Shown: positions 52,920 through 64,000 of the stretch, piece by piece
How the letters are laid out: each line of letters begins with the position of its first letter
Numbering within the stretch: position 1 is the first letter of the stretch
Source of the DNA: Adineta ricciae
Lineage: Eukaryota; Rotifera; Eurotatoria; Adinetida; Adinetidae
Assembly: GCA_905250025.1 (NCBI GenBank)
Contig: CAJNOJ010000124.1
Location: forward strand, 62,001 to 126,000
DNA length: 64,000 nt
Direction: 5' to 3'
The notes under the pieces: model-generated
The model's database searches: none
What the model saw: the letters and a program-made list of their open reading frames with translations, nothing else
Told to the model about the DNA's origin: nothing
Position numbers and translations under genes: made by a program

Positions 52920-53783
52920 TGTGTCCCATCACTTCATAATCAATCGGGCAATTTATCCTATACCATGTATACACGACATTCCAAACATTGATTCCATCTT
53001 CATTTTCTGTGACAATCTAGATCCAACACGCACAATTGGATGAAAAGTGGTTGAAGGTAAAAAGTGTCTTCATATACTGTTTGTGAGGGTGTGAAGCCAA
53101 TGAAAGGAAGTGAAGAAATGAAGTTGTCACTAAGCAATGGCAATGATGAAGAGTTGTGTGTGCTTACTGAGCAAATCCGAAAGGAGAGTTTTCCGGATGC
53201 CGAAGGATGGAAGCGATTGGATCTGGTGTTCAGTGGCATAGGACAGTTAGATATTGCTGAACAAATCTGAAGAGTTACAGTAAATGAAAAATTTGCTGGC
53301 TGCTTTCAAACGGATACTTATAATCAACTTGGTGCAATTAAATTTCGGCGAGCACTATGTGAGGAAGCTATACTATTTTATGAAAAATCTCTTGAACTTC
53401 AATAACAATCACTTCCGTTCAATCAACCTGATATGGCTACGCCCTACGACAATATCGGTAATGTATATTCCAAGATAGGTGACTATCCGAATGCGTGCTT
53501 ATTTTACCAATACGCGCTGCAAATTGGTCAACAAGTATTACCGTTGATGCATACTTATCTTCGTCTGTTTAGCAAGAACTTCGAAATTGCACAACGGAAA
53601 CTGTCTTTTGTCTTGTTTGAAAAGCGAATAAAATATGCTTTATATATAACATACTTTGAAGACGCATTTAAACAATGTTTCTGCATGTCTTCAGCACTAT
53701 CAAAATATGATCAGAGTGTGCTACATGAACTATGGAGTTTTGTTGTACGGAAAAGATCAAGTAAAGAGAGCTCATCAAAGTAA
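52920..53783 (+). pseudogene. Decayed ADP-ribosyltransferase/TPR gene (copy 2)
   Basis: Allele of 46380-47049, keeping more sequence. It has the N-domain remnant (CIHDIPNIDSIFIFCDN), then NDEELCVLTEQIRKESFPDA (lost in copy 1), TPR fragments DLVFSGIGQLDIAEQI, RALCEEAILFYEKSLELQ, and NIGNVYSKIGDYPNACLFYQ. A further ~100 bp at 53670-53783 (FEDAFKQCFC...) is missing from copy 1. Several stops interrupt the frame, so it is not translatable as one protein. Confidence 0.7.
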
Positions 53784-54146
53784 TTCAGTTAAATTTGAAT
53801 CGAGTGAGCTTTCACGATCACTTTGACAAATGAAAAGAAGATCATAAGCGACCCAAATGGTAGTTTCCATCTGGCTATATATCTAGTCAACAATCAGTAT
53901 CGAACAAAACTGAATGAAGGATCTTATACTGATCGGTCATAGTGTAAAGAAGTATAATACACACAGTGCACACTTCGGAGAACCGTATATCAAATCGTTT
54001 ACATCTACTCCGTGCGCAATGGTACACGTGGCAAGTAACTTCTAAGCGTTACTCACACTCTATCAGTATAAGTCGTGCTCTATTGATACATGCGATACTC
54101 CTAACAAGAATTTATTTCATTTGTCGAATTGGAATAAAAAGCTGTT

Positions 54147-57100
54147 TCAAGCATAGTAACTGGGGGAAATAAGAACGTCAGTGAGAACGATAAGCTGATC
54201 TTCAGTGAATTTCGCGCGATGTTCGTGCCAAGAATTATGATGTGTACGACGAAATTCCGATAGAGCATATTTCACTGATTCCTACAGAAAACATCTCATA
54301 TCATCATATTTGAGTTTTACTCCAGGAGGACCTACTCGGATAAGAATTGGGTCGTGTAAGTGCTCACACAAATCCATTAGAGCATCCGGAACGTGCTCAG
54401 GAATATCATACGGACTTGAAAGAACCATCGCACATAGACCGAGAACACCTATACAAAGTACAGTTATCCATTGTATCATTTATAACAAATAGCTACTGAC
54501 CACCATGTCGCTTGATGATATTCTCTGTTGATGTGATTTTTTCACCGTCAACTTTGGTCAGATAGTTCGTTTTACTCATCCGATGAAAATATTCCTGTTT
54601 ATCAAATAAAGTTTATTAGAGAGTGAGAGAGAGAAAAGCAACGCTATGATATTTACTCTATCTTTTTTGGTGATTGGAATCAAACTGCACTGGTAAAAAC
54701 CTGCGAGAGTAATCGAAGCAACTGATCGCACTTCGAGCTGTTCGTCAGAGAGATGTTGAAACACAAGTTTACGAATGCGTGCTGCAAAAGATCGAGCATT
54801 GAATAGATTATTGAAGATCAAATACTGAGCAAACTCAAGAGCTGAGCGACGTGTATGCCACTTGTTACTTTTACACGTATATTCGATCTGGTCGATAAAT
54901 GTTTCAAGAAACGGAATTTGTATATGCAAAGTAGTAATGCTTGTTCGACTGAGTGACAAACGAGCTTGAAGGTTTTCGTCATGCGCAACGATATTTTCAA
55001 GATCACACAGCTAAATAAAAGTGATCGATGAATAGGAAAGTTTTCCGAAAACGTATACCTGTGGAAATAATTCAATCATTCCACGTTGTATTGGTTGCAA
55101 ACATCTATCGAGTATTTTGATGTAGAGTTCAATCACTAGTGGAAGGAAACTGGATGGAATAAATTGTCTTCGATGTCAATGTTACCTGATTCAATAAAAG
55201 CCAACGCTTTCTGATTTTGTGCATCGATCTCTTCGACTTCATCAGACCTATCGATAGAAGCTCTTTCGTACGTACGAATCACTTCATACAATCGTTTACG
55301 AGTTTCATTGAGAAAAACGTCAATCTTTGGAGATCGTGTTGATTGGCCGTTAGCTAAGGTAACATCATGACTGAGTGATGTTGCGAGAATCCTACGAAAG
55401 ATAGAGCAAATATTTATATTTACACATCGAAGAAATTTGTCGTTTACGAAATAACTCGTTCTCGTACGACATTGAGCGGATGTTCGAGTAAATCTTTTGC
55501 ATAGACGTTAACAGTATGCCAGACTTTGGGAATACGCCATTCGAAGGTGCGTAATGATTTGATTAAAGTCCAGCGTGATGTTTCGCCGATGGTATTCGTT
55601 GTCGAAGAACTTTTAATCAAAAAAAGAAGAAATTCAATGGCACGATACATTCGTCGTGGATCCATATCTCCCTGAAGACGTAAAATATGAGCTTAGAAAA
55701 TATTTTTATGAACTTTGCATACTGACCAAAGCTTGATGAAAACAATTGTACCAACTGTTCACTACTTCCGAACTGAGGTTAGTGCAGACTGTCGTAAGAA
55801 ATGGCGTCAGTTTAAACCACAATCGATCATGCTATACAAGTTATTCAAAAATAAATGAAAAAGAAAATTCTGACGAAGTCTGGATGTTCATCTGACCATT
55901 TCTTTTGTCCAATATTTTGATCCACGAATCATCCCAGCAACAATTTCGGCTGCTATTTGAGCACTTGCTTCTTGCTTTTCTGTTACTTTTTCATGCACCA
56001 GCGATTCGAGTATTTCCATAAAATTATCAATAAAAGCCGAACCAAAATTTCTGAAAAGACCCTAAAGACCAATTTCTTACTGAAGTTCAGTTCCTTCAGA
56101 CTTGATCAAATCCTAATACTTTGAACATTCGATATCGAAAAATATCAAATCCATTGCCTTCTTCTAAATCCGACACCATAAATTGAATTGCTTGTTCAAC
56201 GAACGTTTTATCCATAAATCGATCGTATACAATCGTAACTTGTTCCGGCATGTTTTCTTTCGTATATCTCTCTCGTTTGTTCAATGAATATTTAATCACT
56301 TTCGGCCATTGGTAGTATCCATAGAAACTCTTATCTAGAAAACAACTTTCCTCCCACTCAGCTTGTGTTTTCGCTGGTTGATAGTCATCGATTGTCACGC
56401 AGAGATTATCCTTTCGATCACCTGGATGAATCTCATCATTGATCACCTGTCCAATGATTTCCTCGCGTGTCTTCTCAACATAAATTCGAGGTGGTTTCTG
56501 CAAACGACAGACAGTCGATAGAAAACTCGCGGCCATCTAAACATAAATATGAACAAATCGTTGTCTGATTGAAGCATCCACTCACAAATCGTAATTCAAT
56601 GTTATCATGGATGAATAGATCCATTCCTGTTTGAATACACGAAGTAGGTAAAGGCACTCGTTTTTGAAGAAGCATAGCAATGAAGTTTATCATTGTTTTT
56701 TGTTGGTGCCAAGTTCTAAATACTGGACGAGATAAAAACGAGCTCTATTCGTTGAATTCATACGTACAAATGAATATCATTCGATGTAAAACTCAGTACT
56801 TTCATAAGATTTGTGTATGATTGAACATTTTCCTCGTTGGACTTCGCTCGATTCTCATTTCCGATTTTCATCTCTTCAGATTCTAATTCACGCCAAAGAT
56901 CAATCGCTGCACGTAATGCTCGAGGATTTGTTTCTTCAATAATTGCTGGAGCATCGAATCGTTCGAAAATTTTCTGTCGAATTTGCATGATTAAATCTTG
57001 TGTACTTGTCTTGGTTGCATGTTTGGTGTATGCTATCGCAGGCCAGAGCTTTTCAAGTAACGGCCATGAACGTTTTTCCGGTAAGAAAATCGAGTCAGTA

Positions 57101-60100
57101 CCCAGTAAGATGTACAAACAACCCTAATAATAATGGAGTGAATTGGTGACTCAATAGAAAGTATACAAACTTTGAATTCATCGTGATTCACTTCTTCGGA
57201 TGCATTCAGAAGTTCCAAAAGGCGATTGACAATTAGTTTATAGGATAAATGATAACGGTTCAAAAGCACAAATAAAGATTGTTGAGCATTTGCGCGAATC
57301 TACGGAACATATATCTATACGATTCGATATCTTACACGGTTGATAGATCTTACATCACTATATCGATTCATAGATAATTCGACCAGTTTGTTCACAACTT
57401 GTTTATCCATTTCCGTGAATGGTTCGGAATAAAACAGAGAGAACAACTATTGAAACAGTAAATTTATTTTTGTTAAGTTTCTTCACTTACATCGAGTTGT
57501 TCATCGATACATTGGATTAGAATAAAACGAGGATAGGATCGTTTGTTCTTAATTTCACTTTCATATGAATAGATCAATGAACTTAATTCATCGGATATTC
57601 GCTCACATTCGTTTGCTAAGAAGCCATAGTAACATGAAGGTAACGAATAAACCTAAATTGAATTCGGAGAGTAGGAGTTGATCAATAGAATTCTTCGACG
57701 TACTTGTAAAGCAAGCGAAATCGACGCTGTATCATCGGGATGCTTATCAACGAGTTCGTCTGAAACAGAGAAACACGTTCGATGTTATTTGCTCCTGAAC
57801 ACGAAAACGAACCAAGTAGATTTCCAATATCGATAGCCAGACGACGTCGCAAATTCTCTTGAAATTCTAAACGATCAAATTCCATTGAAAATTACTATTG
57901 AAATCATTTTGTCTCTTCTCACTTGGTTCACCGGCATAGATTATAAGTGGAAGTTTATACTTAGATTCGAGAGAGATCATCGACGATGTGCTAGTGCGGT
58001 CAGCGACTTCTTCATCATTGATCTTGGGAACCATTCGCAAAAAGCCAGTTGTAATAGAAGAGATTAGTCGCAGTGATCGAAGTCGTTCGTCTTTGGATAT
58101 TTCCGAACATTTTTCCGTTAGCAAAGCCAATTCGGGATAAAGAAATGTTTCAACAAATTCACAAGTAAATGTGATTTCCTCCTGATTGGGAATATGAAAT
58201 TGAGGATGAACATCATCGATGTTGATATGTTGGCCCCACGACTAAATCACTTTCGAACATCGTTCTCTTATTCAAACGATCAACGAAAAACTTACCCGGA
58301 TAGGAAGGAAATCGTTGAATGGTTCGTTGATACTTTGCATTGTTAGACGATATTCGGTTGGATAAACATACGAAAGACTCCGAAGCAGATATTGCGCCGC
58401 ATCTGCTACAGCTCCGTATGATTCTCGGTGGATAACGCGAACTGATCGTTGGAAAATTGAGAAAATCATTGATTTATAAACGATCAACGAATCTCCACGC
58501 GCTCGAAGAAGTTCAGAAAAGAGAATCAAATACCAAGTAAGCTCCGCATCTCCTTGATAATCGGTGAAAATCGTCGTTTTCAAATCATCAACGATCTTCT
58601 CAATTCGTTCGCATGTTTGCGGTAAAAGATATTTCAATGTTTCATGTGAGTTTGCTTGCAAAAGTGGTCGAACGAGAATCGTCATCAGATTATTCACTTT
58701 TGAAGTCATCGATGAAACGGCGAGAAAGTTCGTGATTTTGTTTTGAAGGACTTCAAAAAGTTTGTCACTACATTGTTGAACAATCGCGTTGATCACCGAT
58801 GTTAGTTCGCTGACAATATTATTTTCATCGAAATTTGTGATCGTATCAGCGTCGGATTCGATCGTTGAGAGATGATCAATGATTTGAAAACATCGATTGA
58901 GAAATTCAGTTAGAAAATCTTCGAATTTACTTGTGGATAAACAGACTTCCTTTTCGATCTAAATTACATTAAGATTTGTTCGGAGTGTTCGCGATTCGCT
59001 TGGTTTTTCTTACTTCAGTCAGATCATTTCGAGTTTGAACTGCTGCTGAACAATCCACACAAGTGATCAATGATAACATCGACTTGAGAAACTGTAAAGT
59101 GACACTGGTTTTATCGAAATCATTCGAATCAATTCCAGGTAAAACAGCAATCAACAATGGAAGAACATCTGTCGGCTTTTGTGTAGCAATCTCCAATGTC
59201 ACGTTTGTTAAACAATACAAAATCGATGTAAAACGGTGCGGTTCGATCATGTTATCGATGGATAGAAACAATCTACGATTAAAACCGAATAAAATATGTT
59301 CGAAGGCATGGAAAACAGAACGAACTGTTCGATGAGGTTCGGAATGACCTGATCCGGGCGAAGCATTGCTAGATTTCGAAATGCTCGAGCGGCATTGTCG
59401 AGATCTGTTTTGTTAAAGATTGAAATGTAAACGCATTCTTTAAGCGAATTGACAAATTCATCGATATCTTTGTCGGTTAACTGAAAAGATGCGCGCACTT
59501 GGAAGTACCAGGTTTGTCCGATATTCTTCTCTCTTTCATTGATTAAAGATTACAAAAATTCAAAACGAAAAGTTGCAACTTACTGACAAACTCGTTCGAG
59601 AAACTGATTGGTTAATTCAGCGAGAAATTCGACAATATTTCCTTGAAAGTACTCGGTATTTGATAGATGATAAAAACTCTTAATTGACCTAAAGAAATCG
59701 TTGATATGCTCGAGACATGAACTTCCGTTTCCAATCATTGCTACGATTAATGTTGCTATGGTACTTGACAAATAAGGAGTATTCAAGGATGTTGTTGAAA
59801 GATTACCAACTGGAAGAGATAGATTTCTCAGAAACCGTGTAAAAATCTGAAAGAAGCGAATGAAATGACATTACAAAGCATAGTTAACCTTACCTGAGAA
59901 ATCCAAGGTTCCCAATCGATATATCCAATATTATGCCATGCCACCACAGAAAATAGGTTAATAAAATACTAAAATTCTCATTCGAATTCAACGAAACATG
60001 ATTTCATTGGAAAGAAAACCTAATCTACCTGTTCCCAATTAGGATAGAACCGTTGAATACTCTCCCATATTCCAAGAAATTCGAGCAACCATAGTCTAAA

Positions 60101-60905
60101 TCCGAACGAACAATCATGGAAAACCAAAGTAGAGAACATTACTTAAATCCTTGTTCATGTAAATCAGACGGTAAATGAATCGGCAGGAAAATTTGAAAGA
60201 AATACAGTGCATCTTCAAATGCACTATCAAAAGGACAGAACCACGGTCGAAGTTTATCCAATATTTCTTGTGTTGCTGTAGACGAAAAATAACAACGGCA
60301 AACATGCATGCAATCGAAAAAGACTTGTTGCATATCACTGTCGGAAAGAACGAAATGAAGATTTTACCCGATGAAATTTCAAGATTTACTTTGGCATTGT
60401 GACTAAGGCATAGTTTTCATCATGATGAAAACGAATTAATTCACCCCAATGATACAATATTCGCCAGTCGATGGTTAACTCATCTCGAGTGATCAATTCA
60501 AGTTCTCTTAAATACGAAATAAGTGAGATTTTCCCGGGGAAATGTTGTGCTTTGCAATTGTACGAACCGTAAGAGTAGGCGAAGTTGATTGAAACATGTT
60601 CTAACGTGTGTATAGTTTAAATTATCAATGGTGAGGATGGAAAGATAGTAATTAACCAGTTTGATATGATCATTTTTCGTAAAATAAAAACCGTAGAGTG
60701 TAATGAAATCTGCTAATTTATTTGACCAAAATGAAAATCCGGATTCAATTTCACCGAATTGAATAAGACGAGACAGTTGCGATTTGATTTCGTCAAACAT
60801 TTTAGGTGCTTGCTTTTGAATGGAATCATAGATTGGAGTATATTTGTTGTAAATATTTGCTTGCTGGATGTTCTGATCATTGGCTGATTCTGTTTCATAG
60901 ATCAT
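54147..60905 (-). CDS. PSME4: Proteasome activator complex subunit 4 (PA200/Blm10)
   Basis: Full gene on the minus strand from ATG 60905 ([10 protein letters not shown]...) to TGA 54147, split into some two dozen exons by ~50-65 nt introns. The order follows PSME4. N-terminus: [96 protein letters not shown] long HEAT-like solenoid ([15 protein letters not shown] and others) follows. C-terminus: [54 protein letters not shown], ending SPSYYA. PA200 caps the 20S proteasome, the YYA tail inserting in the alpha ring; nuclear roles in acetyl-histone turnover and DNA repair are known for the family. Partial alleles lie at 47430-48619 and 62361-64000. No disabling change was seen in the exons checked. 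Confidence 0.9.
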
Positions 60906-61654
60906 TTTCAAGAATATATGACGATTGAAAGTCACGAAGTGTAAACAGAATAATACTTGATATCGAAGGAGATCAAAACAAAAAATAGATATTTCTTTCT
61001 TTCATTTATCGTAACCAATAATAACCACATGCTGCTTTTTCTTTCGTTCTGCATCAAATCAACGAAAATCATTTGTCCTATTGATTAATACAAGCATCTA
61101 TGAATCTGCTAACAAGGTATTGTACACAAAATATAGGTGTCTCAGCTCCCAGTCTGACTCGTCATCATAAGATACATAGAATAACTTATTTGAGAGGAAA
61201 ACATTTTTTCAATGGCTTCTTTTATTTCAATTCAGAATTGAAGTTTGATTCTTTTGCTCTGTTATTATAATCGTAAATGGAAAATGTGAATTATCAGCGT
61301 TTTGTTCTCTCAAAGTGGGGAGAACAAAGTTAAACAGAAACAGAAGAACAATCGATACGACTGCTACTTTTGAGTGGCATGTCTTGTCGTTCTTTCAACG
61401 CCTCGCACCGGTAGTGTAATCTTGTAACTGACTCAACCTATTTGGAATTTGCAGCGTCGTTTCATTTCTTTTGGCTTTCGATGACGCTTTCATGGATTCA
61501 TTTTGATGGTAAAATAAGTATATAGGAAGAGAAGAGAATTTTTCTTTCAATTCATAAATTTCCAAGTTATAAATTCTGTCGATCGTTCGTCGATAAAACA
61601 GTCTTTTCATCCATCGCATAGTATTTACATCGCAAATAGCGAGAACCTACCACA
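60906..61654. other. Divergent intergenic interval
   Basis: Between PSME4 (-) and the ADP-ribosyltransferase-family gene (+); presumed to hold both promoters. The frame at 61395-61619 (-) has no recognisable features. Confidence 0.4.
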
Positions 61655-62359
61655 ATGACAAATATGAATGAGTCGAGAAAAGTCATTCTACCAGAAATAT
61701 ATCAACATAATCGTATGAATATTGACGAAACACAAGGTTTTCTAGTAGTCTGGCTCGACACTCATATTCATACCAGTAATCAAGATTATCGACATGCAAT
61801 CACACAACTTCAACATATTGTCACTGATATTCCCATATTTACTGACAATGATCAATGTGTTGAATTCATTCTAAACAGCATCCACTCAAAAGTGTGTCTC
61901 TTCACTTCAGGATCAATTGGACAACTTATCTTACCATGTATACACGACATCCCAAACATTGATTCCATCTTCATCTTCTGTGACAATCAAAATCGACATG
62001 AACAATTGGTAAAAAAATGGTTAAAGGTGAAATGTGTCTCTATAAATATTATGACTATTTGTGAACAGCTGAAACAAATCATTCGTCGACATGAGCTCAA
62101 TGACATTCCCATGAGTTTCGTACAACCTGGCAAAAGACCAGATCAACTTGATCCATCATTCATGTACACTCAAATCATCAAAGAAATATTGTTGACCATC
62201 AGATTCGAACATAAACACATCAAAGAATATGTGGATTTCTATTGTGACAAGTTTGTTGACAATGACATTGATCGAAAGAAGGTGAAGCAACTGGAAGATG
62301 AATATGACAAGCACACACCCATTTGGTGGTACACAACAGAGAGATTTTTGTATGGTATG
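61655..62359 (+). CDS. ADP-ribosyltransferase/TPR-family protein, N-terminal part
   Basis: 235 codons from ATG 61655, cut by the N at 62360. The domain FLVVWLDTHIHTSNQDYRHA ... VCLFTSGSIGQLILPCIHDI then PNIDSIFIFCDN then KVKCVSINIMTICEQLKQ resembles the Rossmann-like N-terminal module found in bdelloid proteins that continue into an arginine-specific ADP-ribosyltransferase and kinesin-light-chain-type TPRs. After it come HIKEYVDFYCDKF and TPIWWYTTERFLYGM, where the transferase domain normally begins. The catalytic part is beyond the join. The relics at 46380 and 52920 are decayed relatives. Family link is from memory of rotifer proteins; activity is inferred. Confidence 0.65.
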
Positions 62360-62360
62360 N
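62360..62360. other. Contig join (single N)
   Basis: Cuts the ADP-ribosyltransferase-family gene; the next contig starts inside PSME4, repeating sequence from 56466 onward. Confidence 0.9.
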
Positions 62361-64000
62361 TCGCGTGTCTTCTCAACGTAAATTCGAGGTGGTTTCTGCA
62401 AACGACAGACAGTCGATAGAAAACTCGCGGCCATCTAAACAACAATATGAACAAATCGTTGTCTGATGGAAGTATCAACTCACAAATCGTAATTCAATGT
62501 TATCATGGATGAATAGATCCATTCCTGTTTGAATACACGAAGTAGGTAAAGGCACTCGTTTTTGAAGAAGCATAGCAATGAAGTTTATCATTGTTTTTTG
62601 TTGATGCCAAGTTCTAAATACTGGACGAGATGAAAACGAGCTCTGTTCGTTGAATTCATACGTACAAATGAATATCATTCGATGTAAAACTCAGTACTTT
62701 CATCAGATTTGTGTATGATTGAACATTTTCCTCGTTGGATTTCGCTCGATTCTCATTGCTGATTTTCATCTCTTCAGATTCTAATTCACGCCAAAGATTA
62801 ATCGCTGCACGTAATGCTCGAGGATTTGTTTCTTCAATAATTGCTGGAGCATTGAATCGTTCGAAAATTTTCTGCCGAATTTGCATGATTAAATCTTGTG
62901 TACTTGCCCTGGTTGCATGTTCGGTATATGCTATCGCAGGCCAGAGCTTTTCAAGTAACGGCCATGAACGTTTTTCTGGTAAGAAAAACGAGTCAGTACC
63001 CAGTAAGATGTACAAACAACCCTAATAATAATGAAATGAATTGGTGACTCAATAGAAAGCATACAAACTTTGAATTCATCGTGATTCACTTCTTCGGATG
63101 CATTCAGAAGTTCCAAAAGGCGATTGACAATTAGTTCATAGGATAAATGATAACGGTTCAAAAGCACAAATAAAGATTGTTGAGCATTTGCACGAATCTA
63201 CAAAACATATCTATACAAGTTGATATCTTACACAGTTGATGTCTTACATCACTATATCGATTCATAGATAATTCTACTACTTTATTCACAACTTGTTTAT
63301 CCATTTCCGTGAATGGTTCGGAATAAAACAGAGAAAACAACTATTGAAACAGTAAATTTCTTTTTGTTAAGTTTCTTCACTTACATCGAGTTGTTCATCG
63401 ATACATTGGATTAGAATGAAACGAGGATAGGATCGTTTGTTCTTAATTTCACTTTCATATGAATAGATCGATGAACTTAATTCATCGGATATTCGCTCAC
63501 ATTCGTTTGCTAAGAAGCCATAATAACATGAAGGTAACGAATAAACCTAAATTGAATTCGGAGAGTAGGAGTTGATTTATAGAATTCTTCGATGTACTTG
63601 TAAAGCAAGCGAAATCGATGCTGTATCATCGGGATGCTTATCAACGAGTTCGTCTGAAACAGAGAAACACGTTCGATGTTATTTGCTCCTGAACACGAAA
63701 ACGAACCAAGTAGATTTCCGATATCGATAGCCAGACGACGTCGCAAATTCTCTTGAAATTCTAAACAATCAAACTCCATTGGAAACTTCTATTGAAATCA
63801 CTTTGTCTATTCTCACTTGGTTCACCAGCATAGGTTATAAGTGGAAGTTTATATTTAGATTCGAGAGAGATCATCGACGATGTGCTAGTGCGGTCAGCGA
63901 CTTCTTCATCATTGATCTTGGGAACCATTCGCAAAAAGCCAGTTGTAATAGAAGAGATTAGTCGCAGTGATCGAAGCCGTTCGTCTTTGGATATTTCCGA
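62361..64000 (-). CDS. PSME4: PSME4/PA200 internal fragment (copy 3)
   Basis: Allele of about 56466-58110 on the minus strand, open at both ends (contig start and window end). Exons keep their frames, for example [20 protein letters not shown] (62434 down), [36 protein letters not shown] and [14 protein letters not shown]. Introns show more changes than exons, such as the intron near 63197-63235 against 57301-57350. Looks functional where visible. Confidence 0.85.

Overview
The window reads as animal nuclear DNA, most probably from a bdelloid rotifer (Adineta/Rotaria type). The grounds are: AT-rich sequence with compact genes and 50-70 nt GT..AG introns; an ionotropic glutamate receptor with a potassium-channel-like pore, a type described from Adineta vaga; a fungal-type amino acid permease, in line with the known uptake of foreign genes by bdelloids; an ADP-ribosyltransferase/TPR family typical of rotifers; and nearly every gene present as two copies that differ by only a few percent, as bdelloid alleles do. 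The species assignment is inference.

The window is a scaffold of six contigs joined by N: 1-9937, 9939-29631, 29723-32519, 32521-48619, 48621-62359 and 62361-64000. Same-orientation homology links consecutive pieces: 1-4194 with 12871-17073; about 17540-20540 with 29730-32519; 21841-29631 with 32521-40301; about 41513-48619 with 48621-55330; about 56466-58110 with 62361-64000. From the second contig on, the end of one contig is repeated near the start of the next. This looks like allelic haplotigs laid end to end rather than true tandem duplication. The first contig differs: after its shared 4.2 kb it breaks inside a glycosyltransferase gene and continues into unrelated genes (permease, glutamate receptor).

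With the duplication removed, the locus reads in order: an unknown 140-aa protein; a small type I membrane protein; a decayed Skp1-like gene; a myristoylated EF-hand calcium sensor (-); a type II glycosyltransferase (-); a dead GPCR (-); an intronless GPCR (+); a MACPF-LRR protein (+); a secreted LamG lectin-like protein (-); a PARP-like ADP-ribosyltransferase (+); a HEPN-TPR-Sel1-MYND protein (-); a 693-bp FLYWCH-bearing transposon on one allele only; an Erf4/golgin-A7-like protein (-), frameshifted on one allele; a short GPCR relic (+); a secreted BRICHOS-like cysteine-rich protein (+); a decayed ADP-ribosyltransferase/TPR gene (+); the proteasome activator PSME4/PA200 (-); and the 5' part of a less damaged ADP-ribosyltransferase-family gene (+).

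Four neighbouring genes carry domains used in defence or stress responses elsewhere: pore-forming MACPF with LRR, lectin-like LamG, PARP-type transferase, and HEPN with MYND. They lie in alternating orientation, with one shared divergent promoter region and two tail-to-tail pairs, in the same order on both alleles. A joint role is a hypothesis. No tRNA, rRNA or CRISPR array was recognised.
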